Notes: generated by a model not told the origin, from the sequence alone. A stretch of DNA of 50,993 nt from Muribaculaceae bacterium (GCA_016290325.1 JAEETL010000019.1:1-50993); one strand, 5' to 3'; counted from the stretch's first letter, positions 1-7,452 are shown. Program-made: numbers and translations.

Positions 1-1964
1 GACATCTGTCCGCAGTCATCGTTGCCAGCATAGCCTGCTGGAGTGGCATTATAGAATTCGGAGCGCACTTGGTTGACCAGTTCTTGAGTGCGCCAAGGGC
101 GACCGGCGAAGTTGTAGAAATAGACGGTGTGATGGCTGGGTTCGTTGCCGTGGGCATACTGGCCGATAAACGCCGAGGCATTGCCGTTTGTCTCACGGTT
201 GACGGAAGTGAGGCTGAAATTCTCATCTAACTTTTTCAGAAATGCTTTCTTACCACCCATAAGCTCAATGAATTGCTCGGGTGCATGAGGCACAAACCAC
301 AGGTATTGCCAGGCGTTTCCCTCAATAAAGCTGTTGTCCTCATAGCTAAGCGGGTCAAATGGCTCTGCCCATAGTCCGTTGTCGTCACGTGCTCTGAAGA
401 ACCCTGTTTTTTCATCATACAGGTTTTTGTAGTTAGTCGCCCTCTGGGCAAAGTGATGATAGTCGTCTTCGTGTCCCAGACGCGCGGCTACGGCAGCGAC
501 GCACCAGTCATCAAATGCCTGCTCCAGTGTGATAGAAACCGAAGACCCTTGCCTGTTGCAGGGCATGTAGCCCAGTTTTTCCCATAGGTCAAACGGCGAA
601 TTGGTGTGCGGCCTTGTGCTGCTCTCGACCATCGCTCGATAGGCTTTTTCAACATCGATGCCGGGTAGGTCAGCGAGAATGGCATCGGCGATGACAGGGA
701 TGGCATGATTGCCTATCATGCAGTAGTTCTCTTGTCCCCACAGGTCCCAGATGGGCAGATAGCCATAGGTGTCGTGATGGCGCACCATGTCGTTCACAAA
801 CTGTGCCGCCAGGTCGGGTTTGAGCAAGAGGTAAAGCGGGTGAGCGGCGCGGAAGGTGTCCCACAGCGAGAATGTAGAGTGGTAACTCTGACCCTTGGGC
901 ATCTGGCGTATCTCGTAGTTGGTGTCCATGTATCGGCCGTCGACATCGCTCATGGTGTTGGGCTGCAACAACACGTGGTAGAGTCCGGTGTAGAAGATCT
1001 GCTTTTGCTCATCTGTGCCGTCAATATCGATGCATGACAGCTGCCGCTGCCACTCATCGTGGGCTTGACGGACATATAGGTCAAAATCCCAGCCTGGTGC
1101 CTCGGCGGCGAGGTTTCGACGTGCTCCGTCGATATCGACCGCCGAGAGGGCGACCTTGACCGTCAATCGACTATCACCTGCAGTGTCAAACGACAAGGCG
1201 CAGCGTAGCGTGCGTCCATTGATTACCGTAGCATCGCCCACTGTGCGCGTGCCATCCATGAGCAGGTGCCCTGTGATGGGACGGGAAAACTCGGCGCGGA
1301 AATAGACTTTGCGCAGCTTGGCCCAGCCGGTGATGACGCGGTAACCTTCCACCGTGTGGTCATCGACAAGGCGGAGCTGGGCTTGGATGATGTCATAACT
1401 GCGGCGCCCGCTATAATAGGCCTGGCCGCGGAAGGTGGAATGGTCGAGGTCAAGAATGACCTGTTGCGGCTTCCCTTGGGGGAAAGTATAGCGGTGGATG
1501 CCAGTACGGGTAGTAGCGCTGAGCTCGGCTTTTACTCCGCTTTCGCGAAGTACAACCATATAGTATCCCGGACATGCCGCTTCTTGCTCGTGTGAAAAAG
1601 TCTGCCCGAAGTTGCCTGCCGCCAGATACTCTGGAGTCACATCCCAGGTCACTGGCATGAGCGAGATGTCAAACAGGTCAGTACAGCCCGTGCCGCTCAA
1701 GTGGGTGTGGGAGATGGCATAGATGCTGTCACGGTTGTAGTCATAGCCTGAGCAGGGATCCCAGGTCACCATCTGTTCGGTGTCGGGACTCACCTGCACC
1801 ATTCCCTGTGGCATCGTGGCTCCGGGGAATGTGCTGCCGCTCAAGGCGCCGGTGGAATCGGTCTGCGTACCGATAAACGGATTGACATATTGGGTATAAT
1901 CGGTTGTGGTGGCTTGGAGCAGCAATGTGCTCCACAGGGCTATGAGTAAGATAGTCTGTTTCAT
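1..1964 (-). CDS. GH92 family alpha-mannosidase, secreted (3' part missing)
   Basis: Probable exo-alpha-mannosidase of glycoside hydrolase family 92, Ca-dependent enzymes that trim mannose from N-glycans or mannans. Read from the minus strand, the product starts with a signal peptide (MKQTILLIALWSTLLLQA), then shows the family's N-terminal signature YVNPFIGT followed by TFPGA and a GMVQVSPDT segment, a SHTHLSGTG stretch near residue 90, and near the visible end GNDDCGQMS, the conserved GH92 C-terminal-domain motif. The frame stays open to the window edge, so about 654 residues are visible and the C-terminus is absent. The start is the ATG at 1964, directly before the signal peptide. It is transcribed divergently from hflX. 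Family assignment rests on motif recognition; linkage specificity cannot be read. Confidence 0.9.
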   Translation of the reverse strand, partial: MKQTILLIALWSTLLLQATTTDYTQYVNPFIGTQTDSTGALSGSTFPGATMPQGMVQVSPDTEQMVTWDPCSGYDYNRDSIYAISHTHLSGTGCTDLFDISLMPVTWDVTPEYLAAGNFGQTFSHEQEAACPGYYMVVLRESGVKAELSATTRTGIHRYTFPQGKPQQVILDLDHSTFRGQAYYSGRRSYDIIQAQLRLVDDHTVEGYRVITGWAKLRKVYFRAEFSRPITGHLLMDGTRTVGDATVINGRTLRCALSFDTAGDSRLTVKVALSAVDIDGARRNLAAEAPGWDFDLYVRQAHDEWQRQLSCIDIDGTDEQKQIFYTGLYHVLLQPNTMSDVDGRYMDTNYEIRQMPKGQSYHSTFSLWDTFRAAHPLYLLLKPDLAAQFVNDMVRHHDTYGYLPIWDLWGQENYCMIGNHAIPVIADAILADLPGIDVEKAYRAMVESSTRPHTNSPFDLWEKLGYMPCNRQGSSVSITLEQAFDDWCVAAVAARLGHEDDYHHFAQRATNYKNLYDEKTGFFRARDDNGLWAEPFDPLSYEDNSFIEGNAWQYLWFVPHAPEQFIELMGGKKAFLKKLDENFSLTSVNRETNGNASAFIGQYAHGNEPSHHTVYFYNFAGRPWRTQELVNQVRSEFYNATPAGYAGNDDCGQM

Positions 1965-2025
1965 ATATCGATAGCGTTGAAGTTGGTTTATCACATTTGG
2001 GTAAATTTGGCTGCGTCTCAGCGAT

Positions 2026-2100
2026 TGAGAGTGCACTCTCATTGCGTTCGGCTTGCACACATTTTGTGGTGACAAAATTAAAAAAAATTAGTGCAAGTCG
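2026..2100 (-). promoter_or_regulatory. Promoter and palindrome upstream of the GH92 gene
   Basis: On the minus strand a TAATTTTG box (2080 to 2073) matches the Bacteroidota -7 element TAnnTTTG. It is flanked by an inverted pair, GCTTGCAC (2051-2058) and GTGCAAGT (2091-2098). Farther into the leader lies a perfect 16-base palindrome, TGAGAGTGCACTCTCA (2026-2041). The box is a reliable type of signal; reading the palindromes as operator or RNA hairpin is inference. Confidence 0.5.
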
Positions 2101-2176
2101 AATAAAGAACAAAAAGAATTCATTCTTTTTTATGTTGAGACGTAGCCTAATTTATTCAAAAACCGCAGATTTTTAG

Positions 2177-2184
2177 TAATTTTG
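2177..2184 (+). promoter_or_regulatory. -7 box of the hflX promoter
   Basis: TAATTTTG matches TAnnTTTG and lies 27 bases before the hflX start codon, giving a short leader. No clear TTG -33 element is seen at the usual spacing. Confidence 0.5.
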
Positions 2185-2210
2185 CACCAACTAATATAAA
2201 ATGTGACTTT

Positions 2211-3458
2211 ATGGGACTGATTGACGATAGTAAACGTATAAATGACATAGACATACAAGAGGAACGCGCCATCCTGGTGGGCTTGATTACACCCCAACAG
2301 GGCGAAGCCAAGGCACGAGAGTATCTCGACGAGCTCGAATTCCTTGCCGAGACGGCTGGTGCTGTCACCGTGCATACCTTCCTGCAACGGTGCGACGGCC
2401 CCAACAGTACGTCCTACGTCGGTAAGGGTAAACTTGAGGAGATAGTGGCTTATGTCGAGGAAAATGACATCAGTCTAGTCATCTTTGATGATGACCTAAC
2501 ACCCAAGCAGATTGCCTTTATCGAGAAAGCCGTCAAGGTTAAAACGCTGGACCGCACGAGTCTCATCCTCGATATCTTCGCCAAGCGGGCCCAAACAGCT
2601 AGTGCCAAGATGCAGGTCGAGCTGGCGCAGTACCAGTACTTGCTGCCGCGCTTGACGGGCATGTGGACCCACCTTGAGCGCCAGCGAGGCGGTATCGGTA
2701 TGCGCGGACCTGGTGAGACCCAGATTGAGACCGACCGCCGAATTGTCAAGACCAAAATTGCCTTGCTCAAGCAGAAACTTGAACAGCTTGACAAGCAAAA
2801 AACGACCCAGCGCAAGAACCGTGGCAAACTCACCCGCATCGCCCTTGTCGGCTATACCAATGTGGGTAAGTCCACTTTGATGAACGTGCTGAGCAAGAGT
2901 GAGGTGTTTGCCGAGAACAAGCTGTTCGCTACGCTCGACACCACCGTGCGCAAGGTCGTCATTGAGAACCTGCCATTCCTCTTGACTGATACCGTAGGCT
3001 TCATTCGCAAGTTGCCCACCCATCTGGTGGAGTCGTTCAAGAGCACCCTGGACGAGGTGCGCGACAGCGACATTCTTGTCCACGTTGTTGACATCTCGCA
3101 TCCCCAGTTCGAGGAACAGATCGAGGTGGTTAACCGCACCTTACAGGAGGTGTGTGACGCTGGCGACAAAGATATGATCATGGTATTCAACAAGATTGAC
3201 CAGTTCACTTATACGCCCAAGGATGAGGATGACCTCACGCCGCGTCAGCGCGAGAACATCCCCCTCGAGGAACTGCAGGAGACCTGGATGTCGCGCATGG
3301 GTGATAATTGTGTGTTTATCAGCGCTAAACATCAGCAGAACATAGATGGCCTAAAGAAATTGCTTTACGCTAAAGCCAAGGCTGTCCACACCGCCCGCTT
3401 CCCATATAACGACTTCTTGTACCAAACCTACGATGACCTGGAAGAAGATAAGAATTAA
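2211..3458 (+). CDS. hflX: GTPase HflX
   Basis: Ribosome-associated GTPase of the Obg-HflX superfamily, which in other bacteria splits stalled or heat-damaged 70S ribosomes. The 415-residue product has the N-terminal HflX nucleotide-binding region, the linker with GGIGMRGPGETQIETDRR (about 160-177), then the G domain: P-loop GYTNVGKST (214-222), G3 DTVGF (260-264) and G4 NKID (327-330). Length is normal. The start is the first ATG behind a TAATTTTG box. It is monocistronic as far as can be seen: the upstream gene is divergent, and a hairpin lies 70 bases after the stop. A diverged copy of its last ten codons recurs at 3682-3713. Identification is secure. Confidence 0.97.
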   Translation: MGLIDDSKRINDIDIQEERAILVGLITPQQGEAKAREYLDELEFLAETAGAVTVHTFLQRCDGPNSTSYVGKGKLEEIVAYVEENDISLVIFDDDLTPKQIAFIEKAVKVKTLDRTSLILDIFAKRAQTASAKMQVELAQYQYLLPRLTGMWTHLERQRGGIGMRGPGETQIETDRRIVKTKIALLKQKLEQLDKQKTTQRKNRGKLTRIALVGYTNVGKSTLMNVLSKSEVFAENKLFATLDTTVRKVVIENLPFLLTDTVGFIRKLPTHLVESFKSTLDEVRDSDILVHVVDISHPQFEEQIEVVNRTLQEVCDAGDKDMIMVFNKIDQFTYTPKDEDDLTPRQRENIPLEELQETWMSRMGDNCVFISAKHQQNIDGLKKLLYAKAKAVHTARFPYNDFLYQTYDDLEEDKN

Positions 3459-3528
3459 TAAATATGATTCAGTGAAGTCCTCTCCAGGGTAAGAATTCCC
3501 TTTCCGAATCAAGAAAAAACGCCTTTCG

Positions 3529-3573
3529 CCGCTTGTCGAACCACATTTGAATCAAATTTGGGCTGGCAAGCGG
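3529..3573. other. Hairpin in the hflX downstream spacer
   Basis: CCGCTTGTC (3529-3537) pairs with GGCAAGCGG (3565-3573) with one G-T pair, and the loop holds a second small palindrome, ATTTGAATCAAAT (3545-3557). No strong T-tract follows, so a terminator role for hflX is possible but unproven. Confidence 0.4.
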
Positions 3574-3616
3574 TAGTTTATTGATGAAAAACGTGAATAA
3601 TTCACAAAAATAGTAT

Positions 3617-3624
3617 TATCTTTG
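3617..3624 (+). promoter_or_regulatory. -7 box upstream of the dockerin/FISUMP gene
   Basis: TATCTTTG fits TAnnTTTG. Transcription from here would begin near 3631 and leave a leader of about 170 bases before the ATG at 3804, containing the hflX-tail copy and a further hairpin. Confidence 0.5.
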
Positions 3625-3650
3625 CGACCAAATTTTAATTATAGGGGCTC

Positions 3651-3713
3651 GTGAACCAAACATTCATCACAATCGCGGATGCCTATAATGACCTAGAGGA
3701 GAATAAGAATTAA
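3651..3713 (+). pseudogene. Remnant resembling the hflX 3' end
   Basis: In a GTG-started 21-codon frame the sequence ends in AYNDLEENKN-stop, close to the hflX terminus TYDDLEEDKN-stop. Over the last 33 bases (3682-3714 against 3428-3460) 27 positions agree. The differences are two amino-acid changes plus silent third-position changes, the pattern expected of two homologous coding ends that diverged under selection rather than a recent copying slip. Nothing upstream of this segment resembles hflX clearly, so only the extreme 3' end survives. It could alternatively be a short leader peptide; no evidence favours translation. Confidence 0.5.
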
Positions 3714-3743
3714 TCAATAAGTGAGCCATACCGGAGAGTTAAT

Positions 3744-3790
3744 TGGGTTCTGCTCCCTGGATGGATCTGAAGTTTATGAGAAAGAACCCA
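3744..3790 (+). promoter_or_regulatory. Leader hairpin before the dockerin/FISUMP gene
   Basis: TGGGTTCT (3744-3751) and AGAACCCA (3783-3790) form a perfect 8-bp stem with a 31-base loop, ending 13 bases before the start codon. Its position suggests an effect on translation or RNA stability; function is not known. Confidence 0.35.
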
Positions 3791-3803
3791 TGGCGTAATC
3801 TTT

Positions 3804-5309
3804 ATGAAAAAATTATCTATTTTGATGCTTGTGCTGGCTATGGCATTACCCATGATCGCCAACAATAGGTTTGAGCGTGGCGACGTAAATCAGAGCGGTG
3901 ACGTGTCCATCGCCGACGTGACCACCTTGATCGACTATCTGCTGACTGATGAATGGCCTGGTTCATCTGTATCCACTCATGAGTTCGTTGATTTAGGCTT
4001 GTCTAGCGGTACCCTGTGGGCAACATGCAACGTGGGCGCCAATGCGCCCGAGGAATATGGCGACTACTTTGCTTGGGGCGAGGTTGTTCCCAACAAGGAG
4101 ACCTATACGTGGGCAACTACCGCATGGGTGTATTATGAGGGTAGCTCTCTTCGCTTCAGTAAGTACAACACCAGCGACCAATATGGTGCGATTGATAACA
4201 AAACCGAGTTGGATCCTGAAGACGATGCCGCCTATGTCAACTGGGGACCCGAGTGGCGTATTCCGACCGAAGCACAAATTAGTGAATTGATTTCTAATCA
4301 ATGCACTTGGGAATGGGTAGAGGTGAACGGTGTGAACTGTCGAAAGATCACCGGTCCTAACGGTAACTACATCTTGATGCCTGCAGCAGGCCAGCGCTCG
4401 GGAACTAACACCAGCAGCTTAGGCTCGAATGGTAACTACTGGTCGCGCAATCTCTTTGCCTCAGGAACCTCCGTCAATCCTATGAATGCATTCAAACTAT
4501 ACTTTAGCAAGACAATGAAGCAAAGATCATCCGGCTCGCGTAACCAAGGTTGTTCGGTGCGTCCTGTTTATGTTTCTGAAGATGTGCCAACCAGTGATTA
4601 TGAGCGTGGCGACGTGAACCAGGATGGCGGCGTGACCATCGCCGACGTGACCACCTTGATCGACTATCTGCTGACGAACGAATGGCCCGATCCCATTCCC
4701 GCTGTGGATTACGTTGATCTGGGCTTGCCTAGTGGCATACTGTGGGCGACCCATAACGTGGGAGCCACTAACCCCGAGGGATTAGGTGACTTCTTCGCCT
4801 GGGGTGAAACCGCGCCTAAGGCCAACTATGTGTGGGACAACACTGCGTGGTTGTCTGTAGAGGATGGTCAAAAGCGTATTACCAAGTACAACACCAAGAG
4901 TAATTATGGTCCCGTTGACAACAAGATTGAGTTGGATCCTGAAGACGATGCCGCCTATGTTAACATGGGCTCAGAGTGGCGTATGCCGTCCAAGGCAGAA
5001 ATCGATGAATTGATTGAAAATTGCACATGGGAGTGGACTCAGTTGAACGGCGTGAACGGTCAATTGATTACAGGTCCCAACGGGAACACGATGTTCTTGC
5101 CTGCAGTTGGTGAGCGTATGGGAACGAGTATGTACCATTTGGGTGAGGCTGGCAACTATTGGTCACGCTCGCTCCATGTCGTTAATGAGACCGTTTCCTT
5201 CCCGACTGGTGCATATAAGATTTACCTGACCGATGCTGGACTGACGTGGAACACAGCTGAGCGCAATTGCGGTTTCCCGGTGCGTGCCGTGCGCATTGCC
5301 CAGGATTAA
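3804..5309 (+). CDS. Secreted protein with two dockerin-like + FISUMP modules
   Basis: A 501-residue exported protein of unknown function. A signal peptide (MKKLSILMLVLAMALPMIA) is followed by two tandem modules. Each begins with a single dockerin/EF-hand-like segment, GDVNQSGDVSIADVTTLIDY (from residue 26) and a near-identical one from residue 269, then a FISUMP-like domain (Fibrobacter succinogenes major paralogous domain) recognisable by VDLGLSSGTLWAT, YFAWGE, PEDDAAYVN and NGNYWSR segments (about 61-255 and 303-498). Calcium-binding Asp/Asn positions are kept in both dockerin segments. FISUMP domains are common on Bacteroidota surface proteins but have no agreed activity. A strong terminator follows. 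Family calls are by motif; no enzymatic function is claimed. Confidence 0.85.
   Translation: MKKLSILMLVLAMALPMIANNRFERGDVNQSGDVSIADVTTLIDYLLTDEWPGSSVSTHEFVDLGLSSGTLWATCNVGANAPEEYGDYFAWGEVVPNKETYTWATTAWVYYEGSSLRFSKYNTSDQYGAIDNKTELDPEDDAAYVNWGPEWRIPTEAQISELISNQCTWEWVEVNGVNCRKITGPNGNYILMPAAGQRSGTNTSSLGSNGNYWSRNLFASGTSVNPMNAFKLYFSKTMKQRSSGSRNQGCSVRPVYVSEDVPTSDYERGDVNQDGGVTIADVTTLIDYLLTNEWPDPIPAVDYVDLGLPSGILWATHNVGATNPEGLGDFFAWGETAPKANYVWDNTAWLSVEDGQKRITKYNTKSNYGPVDNKIELDPEDDAAYVNMGSEWRMPSKAEIDELIENCTWEWTQLNGVNGQLITGPNGNTMFLPAVGERMGTSMYHLGEAGNYWSRSLHVVNETVSFPTGAYKIYLTDAGLTWNTAERNCGFPVRAVRIAQD
3873..5306 (+). repeat. Internal tandem duplication, about 729-bp period
   Basis: The segment starting GAGCGTGGCGACGT at 3873 recurs at 4602. 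About 60 bases covering the dockerin-like part are almost identical, and later stretches such as GAGTTGGATCCTGAAGACGA also match, while the rest of the FISUMP domains have diverged. This indicates duplication of a whole dockerin-FISUMP unit inside the gene. Confidence 0.8.
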
Positions 5310-5334
5310 TACATGCTGTGCATAATACGATAAT

Positions 5335-5367
5335 CGGTGGTGCCCCAAGGGGTACCACCGTATTTTT
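5335..5367 (+). terminator. Terminator of the dockerin/FISUMP gene
   Basis: A 12-bp stem, CGGTGGTGCCCC (5335-5346) with GGGGTACCACCG (5349-5360), AA loop and one G-T pair, followed by TATTTTTAG. It lies 25 bases after the stop codon. Confidence 0.85.
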
Positions 5368-5445
5368 AGTATAAAGAGTATCTGAGATAACGTGAGCTCA
5401 ACGAATATTATCAGGTTTTATATAAACTAGCCATCTGATGCATGT

Positions 5446-5594
5446 GGCTGTGTCATAATTCAACGAGCAATGTTTAACCGTGCTACGCACGGGAAATTCA
5501 TACAAATTATCAAATAAATTATATAAAAATTTTATACAAAATTTGTTTTAATTTCCCGCCCGTAGGGCGGTTATAATTCCAGCTGGAATTATAA
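5446..5594 (+). repeat. Dispersed intergenic repeat, copy A
   Basis: This segment matches, in reverse complement, the element at 28139-28293. Shared blocks are GGCTGTGTCATAATTCAA at one end, the hairpin CCGTGCTACGCACGG (5479-5493) with flanking GGGAAATT, and AATTTGTTTTAATTTCCC plus hairpin CCGCCCGTAGGGCGG at the other end, finishing in TTATAATTCC. GGGAAATT and AATTTCCC are complementary, so the whole unit can fold as an AT-rich stem carrying two GC-rich hairpins. Copy A is about 18 bases shorter in the AT-rich core. At its right edge TTATAATTCC, AGCT and GGAATTATAA form a perfect 24-base palindrome (5571-5594). It sits between two convergent genes; no coding sequence is present in 5310-5657. 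Confidence 0.85.
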
Positions 5595-5657
5595 TAGTCT
5601 CTATAGTCCTTTTAGATGAAAACTTGGATAAAGGGTGTGGAAAGCTCTAGCTTCTTG

Positions 5658-5942
5658 TCAAGGATTGTAGTAATCCTTGTTGTAGAAATCAAGTAGTTCC
5701 TGGATGTGGCGGTAGGCCTCGGCAGCGGGGCCATCGGGGTCAAGATCCATCGATTCCAGATAACTGTTCAGTGCCATACGTACATTGCCGTTTTGGCGGT
5801 AAGCGTTGCCGCGTAGGTAATAGGCCATAGCCATGGTTTCTCTATTGGCGCTCTTGCCCTCGATAATCTCGTTGGTGGCGTTGAGTGCTTCCTCTCCCTC
5901 GCTGCGGGAGAGCATGTCTTTGATTTCTTGTATGGTTTTCAT
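5658..5942 (-). CDS. Small TPR-like protein
   Basis: A 94-residue protein with no signal peptide. Residues about 36-75 (YYLRGNAYRQNGNVRMALNS followed by LDPDGP) fit a tetratricopeptide repeat, and the flanking helices could make one and a half repeats, suggesting a protein-protein interaction role in the cytoplasm. The start ATG at 5942 lies 23 bases from a minus-strand TAATTTTG box (5972 to 5965). It is divergent from hydE and the two promoters are only about 30 bases apart, so their activities may be linked. Partner unknown. Short single-TPR proteins of this kind are common in Bacteroidales. Confidence 0.75.
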   Translation of the reverse strand: MKTIQEIKDMLSRSEGEEALNATNEIIEGKSANRETMAMAYYLRGNAYRQNGNVRMALNSYLESMDLDPDGPAAEAYRHIQELLDFYNKDYYNP

Positions 5943-5964
5943 TATGATTTCTGTTTTGTGGTGG

Positions 5965-6002
5965 CAAAATTACATGTTCTTCACGAATTATCATTATCTT
6001 TG
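5965..6002. promoter_or_regulatory. Divergent promoters: TPR gene (-) and hydE (+)
   Basis: CAAAATTA (5965-5972) is a minus-strand TAATTTTG box for the TPR gene, and TATCTTTG (5995-6002) is a plus-strand box for hydE. The -33 region expected for each lies on or next to the other's -7 box, so the two polymerases would compete. Confidence 0.6.
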
Positions 6003-6025
6003 CCCAAAAATAATCACCCTTGAGC

Positions 6026-7024
6026 ATGACCAACGACACACTGGACAGGTCAAGCATTATCGAACTGCTAACCGTAACGCCAGCCGATGAATTATATCGG
6101 CGGGCCGATGAAGTGCGTCGTGAAGCCGTGGGCGATGATGTTCACTTGAGAGGGCTTATCGAGTTTTCCAACATCTGTCGCAACGACTGCCTGTACTGCG
6201 GCATCCGTCGCGGCAACAGGCAGGTGCAGCGCTACCGCATGACCGAAGAAGAACTGGTCGAGACCGCCAAGCGCGCCGCTGCCCTCGGCTTTCAGACCAT
6301 CGTGCTCCAGTCGGGTGAGGACCTTCATTTTGACCAAGCGCGCATGTGCCGCATTATCGATCAAATCAAGCGGCTCGATGTCGCATTGACGCTTAGCGTG
6401 GGCGAGCGCGATTATGAGGATTATAAAGCCTTTCGGGATGCTGGCGCTGACCGTTACCTGATACGCATCGAGACCACCGACCGCGACCTTTATCACCGCC
6501 TTAACCCGGGCATGAGTTGGGAACATCGCCATGAGTGCCTGCTGATGATCAGGGAACTGGGCTACGAACTCGGTTCTGGCATCATGGTGGGCCTGCCGGG
6601 TCAGACGGTTGAGTCCATTGCCGACGACTTGTTGTATCTCAAGGATATCTGCATCGATATGGCTGGCATAGGGCCTTTTATTCCTCATCCCGAAACCCCA
6701 CTTGCAAACGAGAGTGGCGGCACGTTGGAACAGGCCTTGCGCACAATGGCGGTCATGCGCCTGCTCATGCCCGACATCAACATTCCCGCCACCACCGCGA
6801 TGGAAAGCCTGCATCCCCAAGGTCGCATCATGGCCTTGCAGGCGGGTGCCAACGTGGTGATGCCAAATGTCACCGAGGGCGAATACCGCCGCCTGTATGA
6901 GCTTTATCCCGGCAAAATCTGCGTCAACGATACTCCTGCCCATTGCCGTAGTTGCATCGGGCTGAAAATCAGGAGTATCGGCCGTACGATAGGACAGGGA
7001 AGAGGTGGCCACAAGAAACGATAA
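6026..7024 (+). CDS. hydE: [FeFe]-hydrogenase maturase HydE-like radical SAM protein
   Basis: Radical SAM enzyme. HydE, with HydF and HydG, builds the diiron part of the [FeFe]-hydrogenase H-cluster. The 332-residue product carries the 4Fe-4S/SAM motif CRNDCLYC (C51, C55, C58) preceded by GLIEFSNI, the YRMTEEE segment, the GGE-like region LQSGEDL, and a C-terminal CRSC pair. Length fits HydE (about 340-350) better than biotin synthase, and the RxGN-type sequence after the cluster is typical of HydE. The ATG at 6026 is chosen over TTG at 6020 because of the close TATCTTTG box. No hydF, hydG or hydrogenase gene is in the window. A related HydE/PylB-like role is the main alternative. Confidence 0.88.
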   Translation: MTNDTLDRSSIIELLTVTPADELYRRADEVRREAVGDDVHLRGLIEFSNICRNDCLYCGIRRGNRQVQRYRMTEEELVETAKRAAALGFQTIVLQSGEDLHFDQARMCRIIDQIKRLDVALTLSVGERDYEDYKAFRDAGADRYLIRIETTDRDLYHRLNPGMSWEHRHECLLMIRELGYELGSGIMVGLPGQTVESIADDLLYLKDICIDMAGIGPFIPHPETPLANESGGTLEQALRTMAVMRLLMPDINIPATTAMESLHPQGRIMALQAGANVVMPNVTEGEYRRLYELYPGKICVNDTPAHCRSCIGLKIRSIGRTIGQGRGGHKKR

Positions 7025-7050
7025 ATCATTAATCACTAATATAATAGAAA

Positions 7051-7452
7051 ATGGAAAAGAAAGAGAAAACCAACAACTCACAGGATAGACAGAGGCTAGG
7101 TCAGCTTAAAAACCTCGTGATGCTCGCTATGGCCGACGGTAAACTCACCGACTCGGAATTGGCCGTGATAATTGCAGTCGCTTCGCGCGAAAACATTTCA
7201 CCCGATGACTTGACCAAGGTGATTGAGGATCCTGATAGTGTAAATATCAATCTGCCCGACGATGAGGACACCAAGCTCGCTTACCTGCGCGACATGGTCG
7301 CTCTGATGATGGTGGATGGTGATCTTGAAGAGCAGGAGCTGGCTATCTGCAAGATTTACGCCATGGCTTTAGGCTATCGCAGCTCCATCGTTGACGGCAT
7401 GATTGCCGGCGTGATTGACAGCCTCGATGCCGAGGATGCTGCTGCCGAGTGA
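7051..7452 (+). CDS. TerB-like protein
   Basis: A 133-residue acidic cytoplasmic protein. Two similar helical blocks, LVMLAMADGKLTDSELAVI (about 22-41) and MVALMMVDGDLEEQELAI (about 84-101), match the repeated D-G-x-(L/I)-x-x-x-E pattern of TerB/DUF533-like domains, which are thought to bind metal through conserved acidic residues. It starts 26 bases after hydE in the same direction and is probably cotranscribed. The family name comes from tellurite-resistance loci, but such a role should not be inferred here; no other ter gene is present. The C-terminus is rich in Asp, Glu and Ala. Confidence 0.75.
   Translation: MEKKEKTNNSQDRQRLGQLKNLVMLAMADGKLTDSELAVIIAVASRENISPDDLTKVIEDPDSVNINLPDDEDTKLAYLRDMVALMMVDGDLEEQELAICKIYAMALGYRSSIVDGMIAGVIDSLDAEDAAAE

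Noticed and set aside
2496-3101. 201-codon minus-strand frame inside hflX
   Set aside because: It is antisense to a fully conserved gene and shows no domain; a shadow of GC-rich codons.
3651-3713. Translated leader peptide in the dockerin gene leader
   Set aside because: Similarity to the hflX end accounts for it; there is no ribosome site or regulatory logic such as a codon run.
3873-5306. Cellulosome component
   Set aside because: The dockerin-like segments are single and no cohesin or scaffoldin is in the window; such segments are widespread in Bacteroidales without cellulosomes.
6092-7081. 329-codon minus-strand frame opposite hydE
   Set aside because: Antisense shadow of a conserved radical SAM gene; no export signal or domain that holds up.
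7051-7452. Tellurite resistance locus
   Set aside because: Only a TerB-like domain is present; TerA, TerC, TerD and TerE are absent.
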